Source: RGIG3102 sp964369915
Lineage (GTDB): Bacteria > Bacillota > Clostridia > Oscillospirales > Ruminococcaceae
DNA length: 43,364 bases
Assembly: GCA_964369915.1 (NCBI GenBank)
Contig: CAYJGG010000012.1
Location: 1-43,364, forward strand
Direction of reading: 5' to 3'
Below, in pieces: positions 26,128 through 34,351 of this stretch. The notes under the pieces were generated by a model. It saw nothing but the letters and a program-made list of their open reading frames with translations, did no database searches and was not told where the DNA came from. Numbering within the stretch: position 1 is the first letter of the stretch; every line of letters begins with the position of its first letter. The position numbers and the translations under genes are program-made.

Positions 26128-26592
26128 CTAAAACGGTAAATCTCCTTCGTCACTAGCTATTGCTGTAAAATCATCAAAGTCGCCAGTTGAGAAAGAAGAA
26201 GGTTGAGTGTTTTGCTCGATTTTTGGAGTATTATTAGATTGTGCATAATTATTGTTAGTGTTGCCACTATTTCCTTTGCTATCAGCAAAGTGGGCATTAC
26301 TTACAACAATTTCAAAGGCAGTTCTGTTTTTTCCTGTATCTTTATCTTGGTATTGTCTAGTTTGAATTGAACCATTAATACCTATCATACTTCCTTTTTG
26401 GAAATATTTTGAGATAAATTCACCAGTTTGTCTCCAAGCCACGCAGTTAATAAAATCTGCTTGTCTTGTGCCATCTTGGCTAGCAAATTGACGATTTACA
26501 GCAATTGAAAAACTGCAAACACTTGTGCCATTAGTTGTTTGGCGAAGTTCAGGGTCTTGAGTTAATCTGCCTAATAAACAAACTACATTCAT
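26128..26592 (-). CDS. ssb: Single-stranded DNA-binding protein
   Basis: OB-fold protein of 154 aa that coats single-stranded DNA at replication forks and recruits repair and replication enzymes. It begins NVVCLLGRLTQDPELRQT, contains RQADFINCVAWRQTGEFISKYF (as RQADFINCVAW and RQTGEFISKYF), has an Asn/Gln/Ser-rich flexible linker (~108-140), and ends in the acidic tip EGDLPF, which partner proteins bind. It lies between rpsF and rpsR, with AGGAGGT before the ATG. Confidence 0.98.
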   Translation of the reverse strand: MNVVCLLGRLTQDPELRQTTNGTSVCSFSIAVNRQFASQDGTRQADFINCVAWRQTGEFISKYFQKGSMIGINGSIQTRQYQDKDTGKNRTAFEIVVSNAHFADSKGNSGNTNNNYAQSNNTPKIEQNTQPSSFSTGDFDDFTAIASDEGDLPF

Positions 26593-26610
26593 TTTAAATA
26601 CCTCCTAAAA

Positions 26611-26889
26611 TTAAAGAGCGATAACATTTGTGCGAAGTAGACCTTCAGTGATCTTGTAAACACGGTCAAGTTCAGCTGGGAAATCTGCTTTTGCTTCAAA
26701 AGTGAATAGGACATAGTGTCCTTCTGCTTCTTTATTGATTAAGTAAGCAAGTTTTTTCTTACCCCACTCATCAACAGATACTAAATTACCGTTAGCTTCA
26801 ATTAAAGTTTTGAATTTTTCAACAAGAGTTTTGATACCATCTTCCTCTTGTTTTGTGCTGATAATAACAAGTGATTCATATTTGTTCAT
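26611..26889 (-). CDS. rpsF: 30S ribosomal protein S6
   Basis: First gene of the S6-SSB-S18 operon. The 92-aa ferredoxin-like fold is recognisable by NKYESLVIIST at the start, VDEWGKKKLAYLINKEAEGHYVLFTFEA (as VDEWGKKKLAYLI and NKEAEGHYVLFTF) and the C-terminal RVYKITEGLLRTNVI. AAAGGAGGT precedes the ATG. The 5' leader contains a strong hairpin (see 26908-26928). Confidence 0.97.
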   Translation of the reverse strand: MNKYESLVIISTKQEEDGIKTLVEKFKTLIEANGNLVSVDEWGKKKLAYLINKEAEGHYVLFTFEAKADFPAELDRVYKITEGLLRTNVIAL

Positions 26890-26907
26890 TTCTTTTACCT
26901 CCTTTTG

Positions 26908-26928
26908 GACTTTAGGCCCTATACTTAT
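26908..26928 (-). promoter_or_regulatory. Hairpin in the rpsF leader, possible S6:S18 autoregulatory site
   Basis: The minus-strand RNA folds GCUCUAUA / UAUAGGGC around a five-base loop, between promoter and ribosome binding site. rpsF leaders in many bacteria carry an S6:S18-binding hairpin with a CCG bulge. I see the hairpin but not an obvious CCG, so the assignment is tentative. Confidence 0.4.
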
Positions 26929-26968
26929 TATAGAGCAAGGATGCTATCTAAAATTTAAACAGCAATTA

Positions 26969-26997
26969 ATTATATCAGTATTTATATAAAATGTCAA
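26969..26997 (-). promoter_or_regulatory. Consensus promoter of rpsF-ssb-rpsR
   Basis: Minus strand TTGACA, 17-bp spacer, TATAAT with TGA extended -10. This is the best match to consensus in the window. Confidence 0.92.
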
Positions 26998-27001
26998 CTA
27001 C

Positions 27002-27039
27002 AAAAATATAGATACCCTCTTAATAAAAGGATATCTATA
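27002..27039 (-). terminator. Intrinsic terminator after galU
   Basis: On the minus strand an 11-bp stem (one G-U pair) around an 11-nt loop is followed by five T's. Confidence 0.75.
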
Positions 27040-27054
27040 TTGATTTTTTGTTTA

Positions 27055-27921
27055 TTAAATTGTGTTTACTAAATTTCTTAAATAATTTTTAAAGTCTTCG
27101 CCAATTTCTTTATGATTTAAAGCATGTTCAACATTAGCTATTAAAACTCCTAGTTTATTGCCCATATCATATCTTTTTCCTTCAAAATCAACGCCTACCA
27201 TCTTATTATTTTTTGCTAAAACTGCCATAGCGTCTGTTAATTGAATTTCACCACCAGCGCCTGGAGTTGTGTTTTCTAAAATTGGATAGATATCTTTATC
27301 TAAAAGGCATCTTCCTAAAATTGAGTATAAACTAAATTCATCACCTAATGCAGGTTTTTCAATCATATCAGTAACATTATAATGATTATCTTTAATATTT
27401 TCGATTTTTAAAGATGAGTATTTGCTTATATCTTCTCGTGGAACATCTTTTATTCCAACACAACATTTTTTATGTTCATTATAAGCATTAATTAACTGCT
27501 GCGCAACAGGTGTTTTTGAAAATATAACATCATCAGGGTATAAAACTAAGAATGGTTCATCTTTTGTGAATTCTTTTGCACAAAGAATGGCGTGTCCAAG
27601 TCCTTTAGCTTCTTTTTGTCTTAGATAATATATATTAGCAAGATTAGATAAAGATTTAACTTCTTCTAACACATCTTCTTTACCAGGTTTATTTAAAGCA
27701 TTTTCAAGTTCAGGTGCTCTATCAAAATGATTTTCAATAGTTGATTTGTTTCTTGAAGTTATTATTAAAATATCTGTGATTCCGCTTTTAACACATTCTT
27801 CAATAATATATTGAATACTTGGCTTATCAACGATAGGTAGCATTTCTTTTGGAACAGCTTTAGTTATAGGTAAAACTCTTGTGCCAAATCCTGCGGCTGG
27901 TATAACAGCTTTTGTTATCAT
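27055..27921 (-). CDS. galU: UTP-glucose-1-phosphate uridylyltransferase
   Basis: Makes UDP-glucose for cell-envelope glycans. The nucleotide-binding start AVIPAAGFGTRVLPITKAVPKEMLP (as AVIPAAGFGTRVLP and ITKAVPKEMLP) and IVDKPSIQYIIEECVKSGI are canonical for GalU. Also present are LGHAILCAKEF, LYPDDVIF, GEIQLTDAMA and KRYDMGNKLG. The 288-aa length fits. AGGAGAA precedes the ATG. It lies 25 bp after a RING/zinc-ribbon membrane protein gene and is likely co-transcribed with it. Confidence 0.97.
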   Translation of the reverse strand: MITKAVIPAAGFGTRVLPITKAVPKEMLPIVDKPSIQYIIEECVKSGITDILIITSRNKSTIENHFDRAPELENALNKPGKEDVLEEVKSLSNLANIYYLRQKEAKGLGHAILCAKEFTKDEPFLVLYPDDVIFSKTPVAQQLINAYNEHKKCCVGIKDVPREDISKYSSLKIENIKDNHYNVTDMIEKPALGDEFSLYSILGRCLLDKDIYPILENTTPGAGGEIQLTDAMAVLAKNNKMVGVDFEGKRYDMGNKLGVLIANVEHALNHKEIGEDFKNYLRNLVNTI

Positions 27922-27946
27922 AATTTATTCTCCTGTATTATTAAAA

Positions 27947-28888
27947 TTAAAGTGCAAAAATACCTAATAACATAATTATCCAGTAAACAAATCCAAGAGT
28001 TATCACTAATTTACTAGGACCTGCTTTTTTTGTTATGATTTGATAGTATTCTTCAACAGATTTTGCTTGTTTTTTGAAATCTTTTAAATCTTGAATAGTT
28101 TTTTTCTTTATAGCAGGGTATGCCATAAATCCAAAAATAATATATAAAATAAATGAACCAAAAAAAACAAAACTTAAAAAAGGATCAGTATATATTATTT
28201 CAGGATTAGCTAATGAATCACTTAATAAATATGAAGAACCAGTTGAAACTATAAAAGCAAATAAACCTAAATTCCATAATTTTCTATAAAGAAAAAATGG
28301 CCATCCGCTTAATAAAAATGCAATAAATGAAAAAGGTTTGTAAGAAGGGTTTTGTTCCATTTTTTTGAAAACTCTAATATAATTATATGAATTCGATCCT
28401 AGATAAATTGCAATATCCTTAACTAAAACACCATCGATTTCACTGCTTAAATCATTGTTTAATTGTTGTATAAAATCCAGCGGTGATTTTGGAAAATTAG
28501 TTGAAACAGTTGGAATACTATTTGCATTAAGTTCTGGGTTTTGATTTAATTGCGGATTATTAACATTGTTATCTTGTAAAATAGGATAGTTTTCTAAATT
28601 TTCTTTAGATAAATCAAAACCACATTTTTCGCAAACTATATTATCATTGTTGTTTTGCGCTTTACAATGAGGGCAGGTGATATCTAAAGTTTCAGCTATG
28701 TTTTTAACATCATTTGGATTTTCCCACTCATATTTTTCTTTGTGTTTATCGCTGTGCACGCAATGTGTAAGTTCTTTATAGCAATGTCTGTGATGAGGAG
28801 TTCCACATTCAGGACAAACTACTATATCACTATCTTTTGTAAATACATCATTACATACATCGCATTTAACGTTTGTATAATTAAACAT
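27947..28888 (-). CDS. Membrane protein with RING-like and zinc-ribbon domains (DUF2628-like)
   Basis: Protein of 313 aa. Residues 1-~45 hold a CxxC...CxxC-x3-H-x2-C array (VKCDVCND, VVCPECGTPHHRHCYKEL, HCVH), the pattern of prokaryotic RING-like treble-clef fingers. A zinc ribbon follows (CPHCKAQ ... CEKCGF, ~76-95), then a Pro/Asn-rich linker. The second half has about four hydrophobic segments (FSFIAFLLSGWPFFLYRKLW, FAFIVSTGSSYLL, FVFFGSFILYIIFGFMAYPA, LVITLGFVYWIIMLLGIF) like DUF2628 proteins. It probably senses or binds something at the membrane; there is no evidence of ubiquitin-type chemistry. First gene of a pair with galU, divergent from prfB. Confidence 0.8.
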   Translation of the reverse strand: MFNYTNVKCDVCNDVFTKDSDIVVCPECGTPHHRHCYKELTHCVHSDKHKEKYEWENPNDVKNIAETLDITCPHCKAQNNNDNIVCEKCGFDLSKENLENYPILQDNNVNNPQLNQNPELNANSIPTVSTNFPKSPLDFIQQLNNDLSSEIDGVLVKDIAIYLGSNSYNYIRVFKKMEQNPSYKPFSFIAFLLSGWPFFLYRKLWNLGLFAFIVSTGSSYLLSDSLANPEIIYTDPFLSFVFFGSFILYIIFGFMAYPAIKKKTIQDLKDFKKQAKSVEEYYQIITKKAGPSKLVITLGFVYWIIMLLGIFAL

Positions 28889-28941
28889 AAATATTTTTAA
28901 TTCCTTTCAAATCTTATGAAATAAATTTTAAACTAAAGATA

Positions 28942-28970
28942 ATTATAACTTATTATAAGAAAATAGTAAA
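28942..28970 (-). promoter_or_regulatory. Promoter of the RING protein-galU unit
   Basis: Minus strand TTTACT, 17-bp spacer, TATAAT. It is divergent from the prfB promoter, whose -35 is also TTTACT. Confidence 0.7.
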
Positions 28971-28979
28971 GATTAATTA

Positions 28980-29008
28980 TTTACTACTACAGTTTTTTTT
29001 GTTATAAT
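28980..29008 (+). promoter_or_regulatory. Promoter of prfB
   Basis: TTTACT, 17-bp spacer, TATAAT, with TGT as an extended -10. Confidence 0.7.
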
Positions 29009-29052
29009 ATATTATATAATAAATTAGAAATGTGAAAAATTAGAGGGAATAA

Positions 29053-30162
29053 ATGATTTTAATTGACGAATATAAAAAAATAGCAATTGATAGCTTAGAA
29101 GATATTAAAGATTTAAAAGATGCTGTCGATTATAAGGTGTTACAAGAAAAGATAGACGAGCTTGAAATGCACACTCAACAAGAAGATTTTTGGTCGAATA
29201 AGGATAAGCAAGTGGAAATTTTTTCTAAATTAAAAGTTTTTAAAGATAAAAAAGAAGGTGTGGATAATATTATATCCCTTCAAAGCGATTTAGAAACTTT
29301 ATTAGGACTATATCAAGAGTTTGAAGATGAAGAATTAGAAGAAGATATAAAATCAACTAGCGAAAATTTAACTAAAAACATAGAAAATCTAAGATTATCA
29401 ACTCTTTTAATAGGAGAATATGATTCAAAAAATGCAATTATAACTCTTCATGCCGGAGCAGGAGGAACTGAAAGTCAGGACTGGGCTGAAATGCTTTATA
29501 GAATGTACACAAGATATTGCCAAAAGCAAGGATATAAAGTTTCGGTCATTGATTATCTTGATGGCGATGAAGCAGGGATAAAATCTGTTTCATTTTCAGT
29601 TGAGGGAACGAATGCTTATGGGTTTTTAAAAGGTGAAAATGGAGTTCATAGATTAGTTAGAATTTCACCATTTGATTCTTCAGGCAGACGTCACACATCT
29701 TTTGCATCTTGTGAGGTTATGCCTGAAATAGATGAAGATGTTGAAGTGCATATTAATAGCGAAGATTTAAGAGTTGACACTTATAGAGCTTCTGGTGCTG
29801 GCGGACAACACGTTAATAAAACAGAGAGCGCTATTAGGATAACGCATATTCCAACAGGCGTTGTTGTTTCGTGCCAAACGCAAAGAAGTCAAATTCAAAA
29901 TAGAGAATTTGCAATGAAAATGCTTAGAAGTAAACTTGCACAAATAAAAGAAAGAGAACATTTAGAAAAAATTGAAGATATAAAAGGTGTTCAAAAAGAA
30001 ATTGCATGGGGAAGCCAAATTAGAAGCTATGTGTTTATGCCATATACTCTAGTTAAAGATCATAGAACGGGCTATGAAGATGGAAGAGTTGATATGGTTA
30101 TGGATGGTGCTATTCAAGGCTTTTTAAATGCTTATTTAAAACAAGATAGTAAAGAAGAATAA
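29053..30162 (+). CDS. prfB: Peptide chain release factor 2, no programmed frameshift
   Basis: Terminates translation at UGA and UAA. The stop-codon-reading tripeptide SPF is at 205-207 and the peptidyl-hydrolysis GGQ at 250-252 (ASGAGGQHVNKTES). At 369 aa the protein is full length in one uninterrupted frame. The N-terminal domain runs straight through the region where most bacteria have an in-frame UGA and a +1 frameshift that autoregulates RF2, so that control is missing here. GAGGG precedes the ATG. secA, a common neighbour, is absent. Confidence 0.97.
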   Translation: MILIDEYKKIAIDSLEDIKDLKDAVDYKVLQEKIDELEMHTQQEDFWSNKDKQVEIFSKLKVFKDKKEGVDNIISLQSDLETLLGLYQEFEDEELEEDIKSTSENLTKNIENLRLSTLLIGEYDSKNAIITLHAGAGGTESQDWAEMLYRMYTRYCQKQGYKVSVIDYLDGDEAGIKSVSFSVEGTNAYGFLKGENGVHRLVRISPFDSSGRRHTSFASCEVMPEIDEDVEVHINSEDLRVDTYRASGAGGQHVNKTESAIRITHIPTGVVVSCQTQRSQIQNREFAMKMLRSKLAQIKEREHLEKIEDIKGVQKEIAWGSQIRSYVFMPYTLVKDHRTGYEDGRVDMVMDGAIQGFLNAYLKQDSKEE

Positions 30163-30172
30163 AATCTAACAA

Positions 30173-30204
30173 ATAAAAAGGAATGCTGTAGCATTCCTTT
30201 TTTA
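30173..30204. terminator. Bidirectional terminator, prfB / FapA
   Basis: Stem AAAAAGGAATGCT / AGCATTCCTTTTT, with T runs on both strands, between convergent genes. Confidence 0.9.
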
Positions 30205-30208
30205 TATT

Positions 30209-31867
30209 TTAATAGGTTATTAACTTGATATCATCTTCTAAAACTCTAAATGAAGTTCGGTGTAAAATCTGTTTTACCCAGTAGCTGTGAACACCGATAT
30301 TAATTTTACACGGCGGATAAACTGTTGAAACTTCTAATTTGCATCTTGAACAATCTCTTGATAACTGAGATAATTCATCTTTTCTAGTTAGCAGGTCTTG
30401 ATATCTAGCTTGATATAAGTCGAGTTGTTCTTTTAATTGATCTAACAAAAGAAGTTTTTGGTCGTTTAAATCATTAGACTTTTCTAAAAATTCAATATTT
30501 TTAGAAATTCTTTCAATAGTTTTTTTAGATTCAGGAATTTCTATTTTTAATTTTGAAGCTTCACTTGCTAAAGTGTGGGATTTACCTAAAACTACTCTTA
30601 CATCTCTACTCGTATCACTTCCTAAAGTAGTGGCTTTAATATTATTATAAGCTGTTAAACTACTGTTTAAAACAACTCCTTTATTTATGGTAACATCTAT
30701 AGAATCGTCTGCAAAAACAGTGCTATTAATAATAGAGCCAGTAGTCACTTTACCTCCAGAGGTAACAGTGCAATTTTCGATAAATTTACAAGTGATATTA
30801 GAACCAGCCTCTAGTTTTCCGTGATTATCAGCATTAATGCCTTCTTTTATAACAATTTCGCCCATGGCAACAAGCACACAGTCGCCAGCACTACCATCTA
30901 TATATATACTGCCTCCAGCGTTAATTTCAAAGCCAGAACGAACACGCCCTTTTACAATAACATCGCCAAGAAAATCGATATTACCAGTTGAATTATCAAC
31001 ATTGCCTTGCAATACAAAAGAAGTTTCGACATTGTATTTGCCAGATTGATAAGAAAGTCTACCATCAATATTTGCTAAAACAAGATTAGAATTTTCAGGA
31101 ATATAAGTTCCTTTACCAGCTGGAGAAAGAAGTTTTTTACCTGATTTTGCTTTTATTTGCTTTCCAAAAACATTAACACCATCTTTTCCTAAAGTATGAG
31201 GAATAACTTTACAAATAGGAGTTTCTTTAGTGATATTATTTTCTAAATTCAATTTTTTAAAATCGATTCTACTATCGTCACCTTCGGTGAATGTTGGTTC
31301 TTTAATTACTTTTACATACTCAACTAATTTTCCATCAGTTCCATCTATTGATTTATCACCCTGTGCAATTAAAATAGTTCGGCAAAATTCATTATTCTCA
31401 ATAACAAAAGGAATAACGTCTTCTTTTATGCCGTAAGTAATCTTTTGTTTTGCTAATTGAGTTTCTATATCCATGGTTTCAAGAACTTTCCCTTCTTTAA
31501 AAGCAGGGAACACAAATAAATAAGCCCTAAAAGTGTCGTTAGATATAAAAATAAAAGCAGAAGAATTAATACTAACATCATTATCTTTTTTTTGAAGATA
31601 ATCTTTTGCTAAAGGGATAAGGCTAGAATTAAGGCTTGCTCTATCTGCTATATTAACGCCTTTTGCATAATCCGCTTGATAATTTAAGCTTAAGCAAAGC
31701 TCTGTTATACTATTGATATGCATATCGGTTTTAGGGGATTTTGGAGTGCTTTTAATTGGCTCTTCATTAATAGAGTTATCATTTTGTGGTGAATTTGAAT
31801 TATTATTTTCTTGCTTTTCTTTAAATTTCTCAAACATAGAAAACAATAAACTTTTTTCTTTTTCCAT
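30209..31867 (-). CDS. FapA/DUF342 family beta-helix protein
   Basis: Protein of 552 aa. The start used is the ATG at 31867, with GGAGGT 5 nt upstream; an in-frame ATG ten codons earlier has no ribosome binding site. An N-terminal hydrophilic segment is followed by the FapA-type domain (GDDSRIDFKKL, TPICKVIPHTLGKDGVNVFGK as TPICKVIPHTLG and KDGVNVFGK) and a right-handed beta-helix of repeated short strands (GNVDNSTGNIDFLGDVIVKG, INAGGSIYIDGSAG, VAMGEIVIKEG, VTSGGKVTTGSI). A coiled coil of ~65 residues follows near 440-510. DUF342 proteins have been linked to cell-pole and membrane regulatory roles, but no flagellar gene is here, so the role is open. Confidence 0.85.
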   Translation of the reverse strand: MEKEKSLLFSMFEKFKEKQENNNSNSPQNDNSINEEPIKSTPKSPKTDMHINSITELCLSLNYQADYAKGVNIADRASLNSSLIPLAKDYLQKKDNDVSINSSAFIFISNDTFRAYLFVFPAFKEGKVLETMDIETQLAKQKITYGIKEDVIPFVIENNEFCRTILIAQGDKSIDGTDGKLVEYVKVIKEPTFTEGDDSRIDFKKLNLENNITKETPICKVIPHTLGKDGVNVFGKQIKAKSGKKLLSPAGKGTYIPENSNLVLANIDGRLSYQSGKYNVETSFVLQGNVDNSTGNIDFLGDVIVKGRVRSGFEINAGGSIYIDGSAGDCVLVAMGEIVIKEGINADNHGKLEAGSNITCKFIENCTVTSGGKVTTGSIINSTVFADDSIDVTINKGVVLNSSLTAYNNIKATTLGSDTSRDVRVVLGKSHTLASEASKLKIEIPESKKTIERISKNIEFLEKSNDLNDQKLLLLDQLKEQLDLYQARYQDLLTRKDELSQLSRDCSRCKLEVSTVYPPCKINIGVHSYWVKQILHRTSFRVLEDDIKLITY

Positions 31868-31950
31868 AAAATACCTCCAACAATTAAAATTAATCAAAAT
31901 ATATTATATATAATAATATTTTACAATAAATAAATATTTAATTCAATAGT

Positions 31951-31983
31951 AAAAACCGACAAATGATATTGTCGGTTTTTAAT
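31951..31983 (-). terminator. Intrinsic terminator of the dnaD-dnaC operon
   Basis: Stem AAAAACCGACAA / TTGTCGGTTTTT with a six-base loop. The T run is on the minus strand, just after the dnaC stop codon. Confidence 0.92.
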
Positions 31984-31993
31984 ATATTAGCTA

Positions 31994-32944
31994 TTATTTT
32001 AAGCGATTATCATCGCCTTTAAAAATTAAAATATGGTTTTGACCTAAAATTCTTGATGCTATTTTTTCAGGGTATTTTGAATATATTTCGTTTTGTGTTT
32101 TTAAATTTGAGGTGTAGATAGTTGGAAGATTTTTAATACTGCGATTATTAACAATATTATAAAAGCTAGAAATAGCATAATTTGTTAAGTATTCACTTCC
32201 TAAATCATCTAAAATAAATAAATCACATTCGCTAATGCTTTCGAGTAGTTCACTATCGGAGTATTTACTTTGTTCTATAACATTAAATAATGCTTGGCTA
32301 CTAGTGTATATAACAGAATATCCGTTTTTTATGCAAACATTAGCTATAGAGCAAGCAAGATGAGTTTTTCCAAGACCGGCAGTGCCCATCATTAAAATAC
32401 CTTTTAAATTAGTTGAAAATTTATTAGCATATTTTTGAGTGAATTCAAAAATATTATTCATATGATTAAAAGAGTTTGTGCCATCTTCATTTATTTTATT
32501 AGGATATAAATTTATATCAAAATCATCAAAACTTTTTTTAGGCATTGGAGATAAAGAAGAAAGATACTTTTGTTTTTGGCGAGCATTTTCTTTTATCATG
32601 CATTCACATAAATTTCCATTTATATATCCACTGTCTTCGCAGATATTACAAAAAGGCTTTAATGTTAAATATTCTTTACTAAACCCATGTTTTTCTAAAA
32701 GATCTAACTGCTTTTCATTTAAAATATCCATTTCAAGTTTTAGTTTTTTTGCCTGTTCTTCGTCTTTTTCTATTTTTGCAAGCACTAAAGAAGCACCAAG
32801 TGAAGTGATTTCAAAGCTTAATTCCTGATAATTTGGAATCACTTTATTAACTTCTTCTTTTCGTTTTTGCAAATCAAAAAAAGATAGTTGTTTTCTTTTT
32901 TCTAATATTTCATTTGCAAAAAATAGGCTGTTAAACTGTGGCAT
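31994..32944 (-). CDS. dnaC: DnaC/DnaI-type helicase loader ATPase
   Basis: AAA+ ATPase that loads the replicative helicase at origins or restarting forks. The N-terminal half has a coiled region and a Cys cluster (CNICEDSGYINGNLCECM), as in DnaI. The C-terminal half has Walker A GTAGLGKTHLA, Walker B DLFILDDLGSEY and sensor region YTSNL. The 316-aa length fits. It follows the dnaD-like gene by 33 bp in the same transcript, the usual pairing of helicase-loading genes in Clostridia. The AAAGGAAG ribosome binding site is about 12 nt from the ATG. Confidence 0.93.
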   Translation of the reverse strand: MPQFNSLFFANEILEKRKQLSFFDLQKRKEEVNKVIPNYQELSFEITSLGASLVLAKIEKDEEQAKKLKLEMDILNEKQLDLLEKHGFSKEYLTLKPFCNICEDSGYINGNLCECMIKENARQKQKYLSSLSPMPKKSFDDFDINLYPNKINEDGTNSFNHMNNIFEFTQKYANKFSTNLKGILMMGTAGLGKTHLACSIANVCIKNGYSVIYTSSQALFNVIEQSKYSDSELLESISECDLFILDDLGSEYLTNYAISSFYNIVNNRSIKNLPTIYTSNLKTQNEIYSKYPEKIASRILGQNHILIFKGDDNRLK

Positions 32945-32977
32945 ATGTAAAACACTTCCTTTCTATTTTTTTAGTAA

Positions 32978-33862
32978 CTACTCAAACGAGGGAACAGATA
33001 AAGCTGCTTTTAATAATAAATCATCTTCAGGCTTTATATCTTTATTGTTATTAATTGATTGAGAATTAATAATCTCGTTTTCTAAATCTTTAATAGTTTT
33101 ATATTTTTTTCTGTGCCAATTTTTAAGTATACCATTACAATATTTTATATCCGCATTACTACCAGCTACTTCATAAGATTTTTGAATCATCTCAAAAGAC
33201 ATATCTAATTTTTCAAACCATGAGTTAACAACAGTTTTCTCGCTTGAATTTAATATTTCAACTTCGGTTGAGAATAAAGAAGCAATTTTAATATAATTTT
33301 CTTCTCTTTTTTCTATTAATTGAATATATTCCTCAGCTTTTTTACTAGAGGAAAAATCATATTTTTTATTTGTTGTAGATATGATTTTTGAAATATAGCT
33401 AGGGTTTTGTTTTGTTTTATTAAAATGATAAAAACTCAGAGTTATTATAGCGTCAATAGGGATATTTTCTTCTAAAAATAGTTCTATAAATTTAATTGTG
33501 TTTTTTTCATTTAAAGTAGTTTTAAATATTTGCTGTATTTGGTTTATTAAAACTCCTATTTCAGGAACAGTATTTTTAATATTTATAATATCAATAGCTG
33601 TCATTTTTGGTTTTTTAATTTTTTCTTCTTTTTCTTCTAATAATAAAATTAGTCCAGTATTAGCCCAGAATAATAAGCTTGATTGCACGCTTATCATATT
33701 AAGATTTAATTCTTGGCTGATTATTATAGAATCTGTTGTGTTAGAATTTAATATGTATAAAGCAACCTTTAAATCTGTTTCACGAGCAATTAAAAGATTA
33801 TCAAATACAATTTTTGGAACACTAACACCTTTATACTCTTGCTTAAGTAGTTGAAACTTCAT
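32978..33862 (-). CDS. DnaD-domain replication initiation protein
   Basis: Primosomal protein of the DnaB/DnaD family (294 aa), working with the neighbouring helicase loader. The N-terminal winged-helix-like part (residues ~20-75) resembles the DnaD DDBH1 domain. The C-terminal DDBH2 domain carries the signature YCNGILKNWHRKKYKTIKDL (consensus Y-x2-G-I-L-x-N-W). Some Lys/Glu-rich sequence lies between. It starts the operon and has a consensus promoter. AAGGA precedes the ATG. Confidence 0.88.
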   Translation of the reverse strand: MKFQLLKQEYKGVSVPKIVFDNLLIARETDLKVALYILNSNTTDSIIISQELNLNMISVQSSLLFWANTGLILLLEEKEEKIKKPKMTAIDIINIKNTVPEIGVLINQIQQIFKTTLNEKNTIKFIELFLEENIPIDAIITLSFYHFNKTKQNPSYISKIISTTNKKYDFSSSKKAEEYIQLIEKREENYIKIASLFSTEVEILNSSEKTVVNSWFEKLDMSFEMIQKSYEVAGSNADIKYCNGILKNWHRKKYKTIKDLENEIINSQSINNNKDIKPEDDLLLKAALSVPSFE

Positions 33863-33897
33863 TTAGGTTTGTCCTTTTTTATAAATTTGTAATATTA

Positions 33898-33926
33898 ATT
33901 TTATATTGTTTTTTTACATATGTCAA
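33898..33926 (-). promoter_or_regulatory. Promoter of dnaD-dnaC
   Basis: Minus strand TTGACA, 17-bp spacer, TAAAAT. No TGn element, unlike most promoters here. Confidence 0.7.
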
Positions 33927-33946
33927 TTAGCAAAAATTATAAAAGA

Positions 33947-33959
33947 GTGATGAAATCAC
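33947..33959. promoter_or_regulatory. Second GTGAT-N3-ATCAC palindrome
   Basis: GTGATGAAATCAC lies between the divergent dnaD and TSCPD promoters. It has the same arms and spacing as the palindrome upstream of trxA. It is centred about 49 bp upstream of the predicted TSCPD start and 62 bp upstream of the predicted dnaD start. Confidence 0.45.
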
Positions 33960-33966
33960 AAATCTA

Positions 33967-33995
33967 TTGAAATTGAAACTCAAATTTGATATATT
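33967..33995 (+). promoter_or_regulatory. Promoter of the TSCPD gene
   Basis: TTGAAA, 17-bp spacer, TATATT with TGA extended -10. TTGAAA is repeated in tandem immediately after. Confidence 0.7.
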
Positions 33996-34024
33996 ATAAA
34001 AGAATTAAACGGAGGTAAGTACAA

Positions 34025-34270
34025 ATGGAATATGTAAGAGCAAATAAAGGCACTTGTGCAAAAAGCACAAGAGTAGTAGTTGAAGAAGGCTTAATTAAAG
34101 AAGTTGAAATAATGGGTGGATGTCCTGGTAATATCGTAGGATTAACAGAATTAATTAAAGGTATGACAGCTACTGAAGCTATTGAAAGAATGAAAGGTAT
34201 TACTTGTGGCGCTAGACCAACAAGCTGTCCTGACCAACTAGCTTTAGCATTAGAAGAAGCAATAAATTAA
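34025..34270 (+). CDS. TSCPD-domain protein
   Basis: Small 81-aa protein consisting of a single TSCPD domain. This Cys-rich domain is found alone in many Clostridia and as the C-terminal part of some adenosylcobalamin-dependent ribonucleotide reductases. Its hallmark is PTSCPDQLALALEEAI at the C-terminus. Other cysteines are in GTCAKS, GGCPGN and ITCGAR, consistent with metal or redox function. Its exact role is unknown. GGAGGT precedes the ATG. It is transcribed alone between a promoter and a strong terminator. Confidence 0.9.
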   Translation: MEYVRANKGTCAKSTRVVVEEGLIKEVEIMGGCPGNIVGLTELIKGMTATEAIERMKGITCGARPTSCPDQLALALEEAIN

Positions 34271-34271
34271 T

Positions 34272-34312
34272 AAAAAATAAAACAGATGATTTCATCTGTT
34301 TTATTTTTTTTT
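34272..34312 (+). terminator. Intrinsic terminator after the TSCPD gene
   Basis: Long stem around AAAACAGATGA / TCATCTGTTTT with a two-base apex and nine T's. Confidence 0.93.
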
Positions 34313-34351
34313 GTTTATATTATCATGTTATCGTGATTTTTCGTTATGTTA

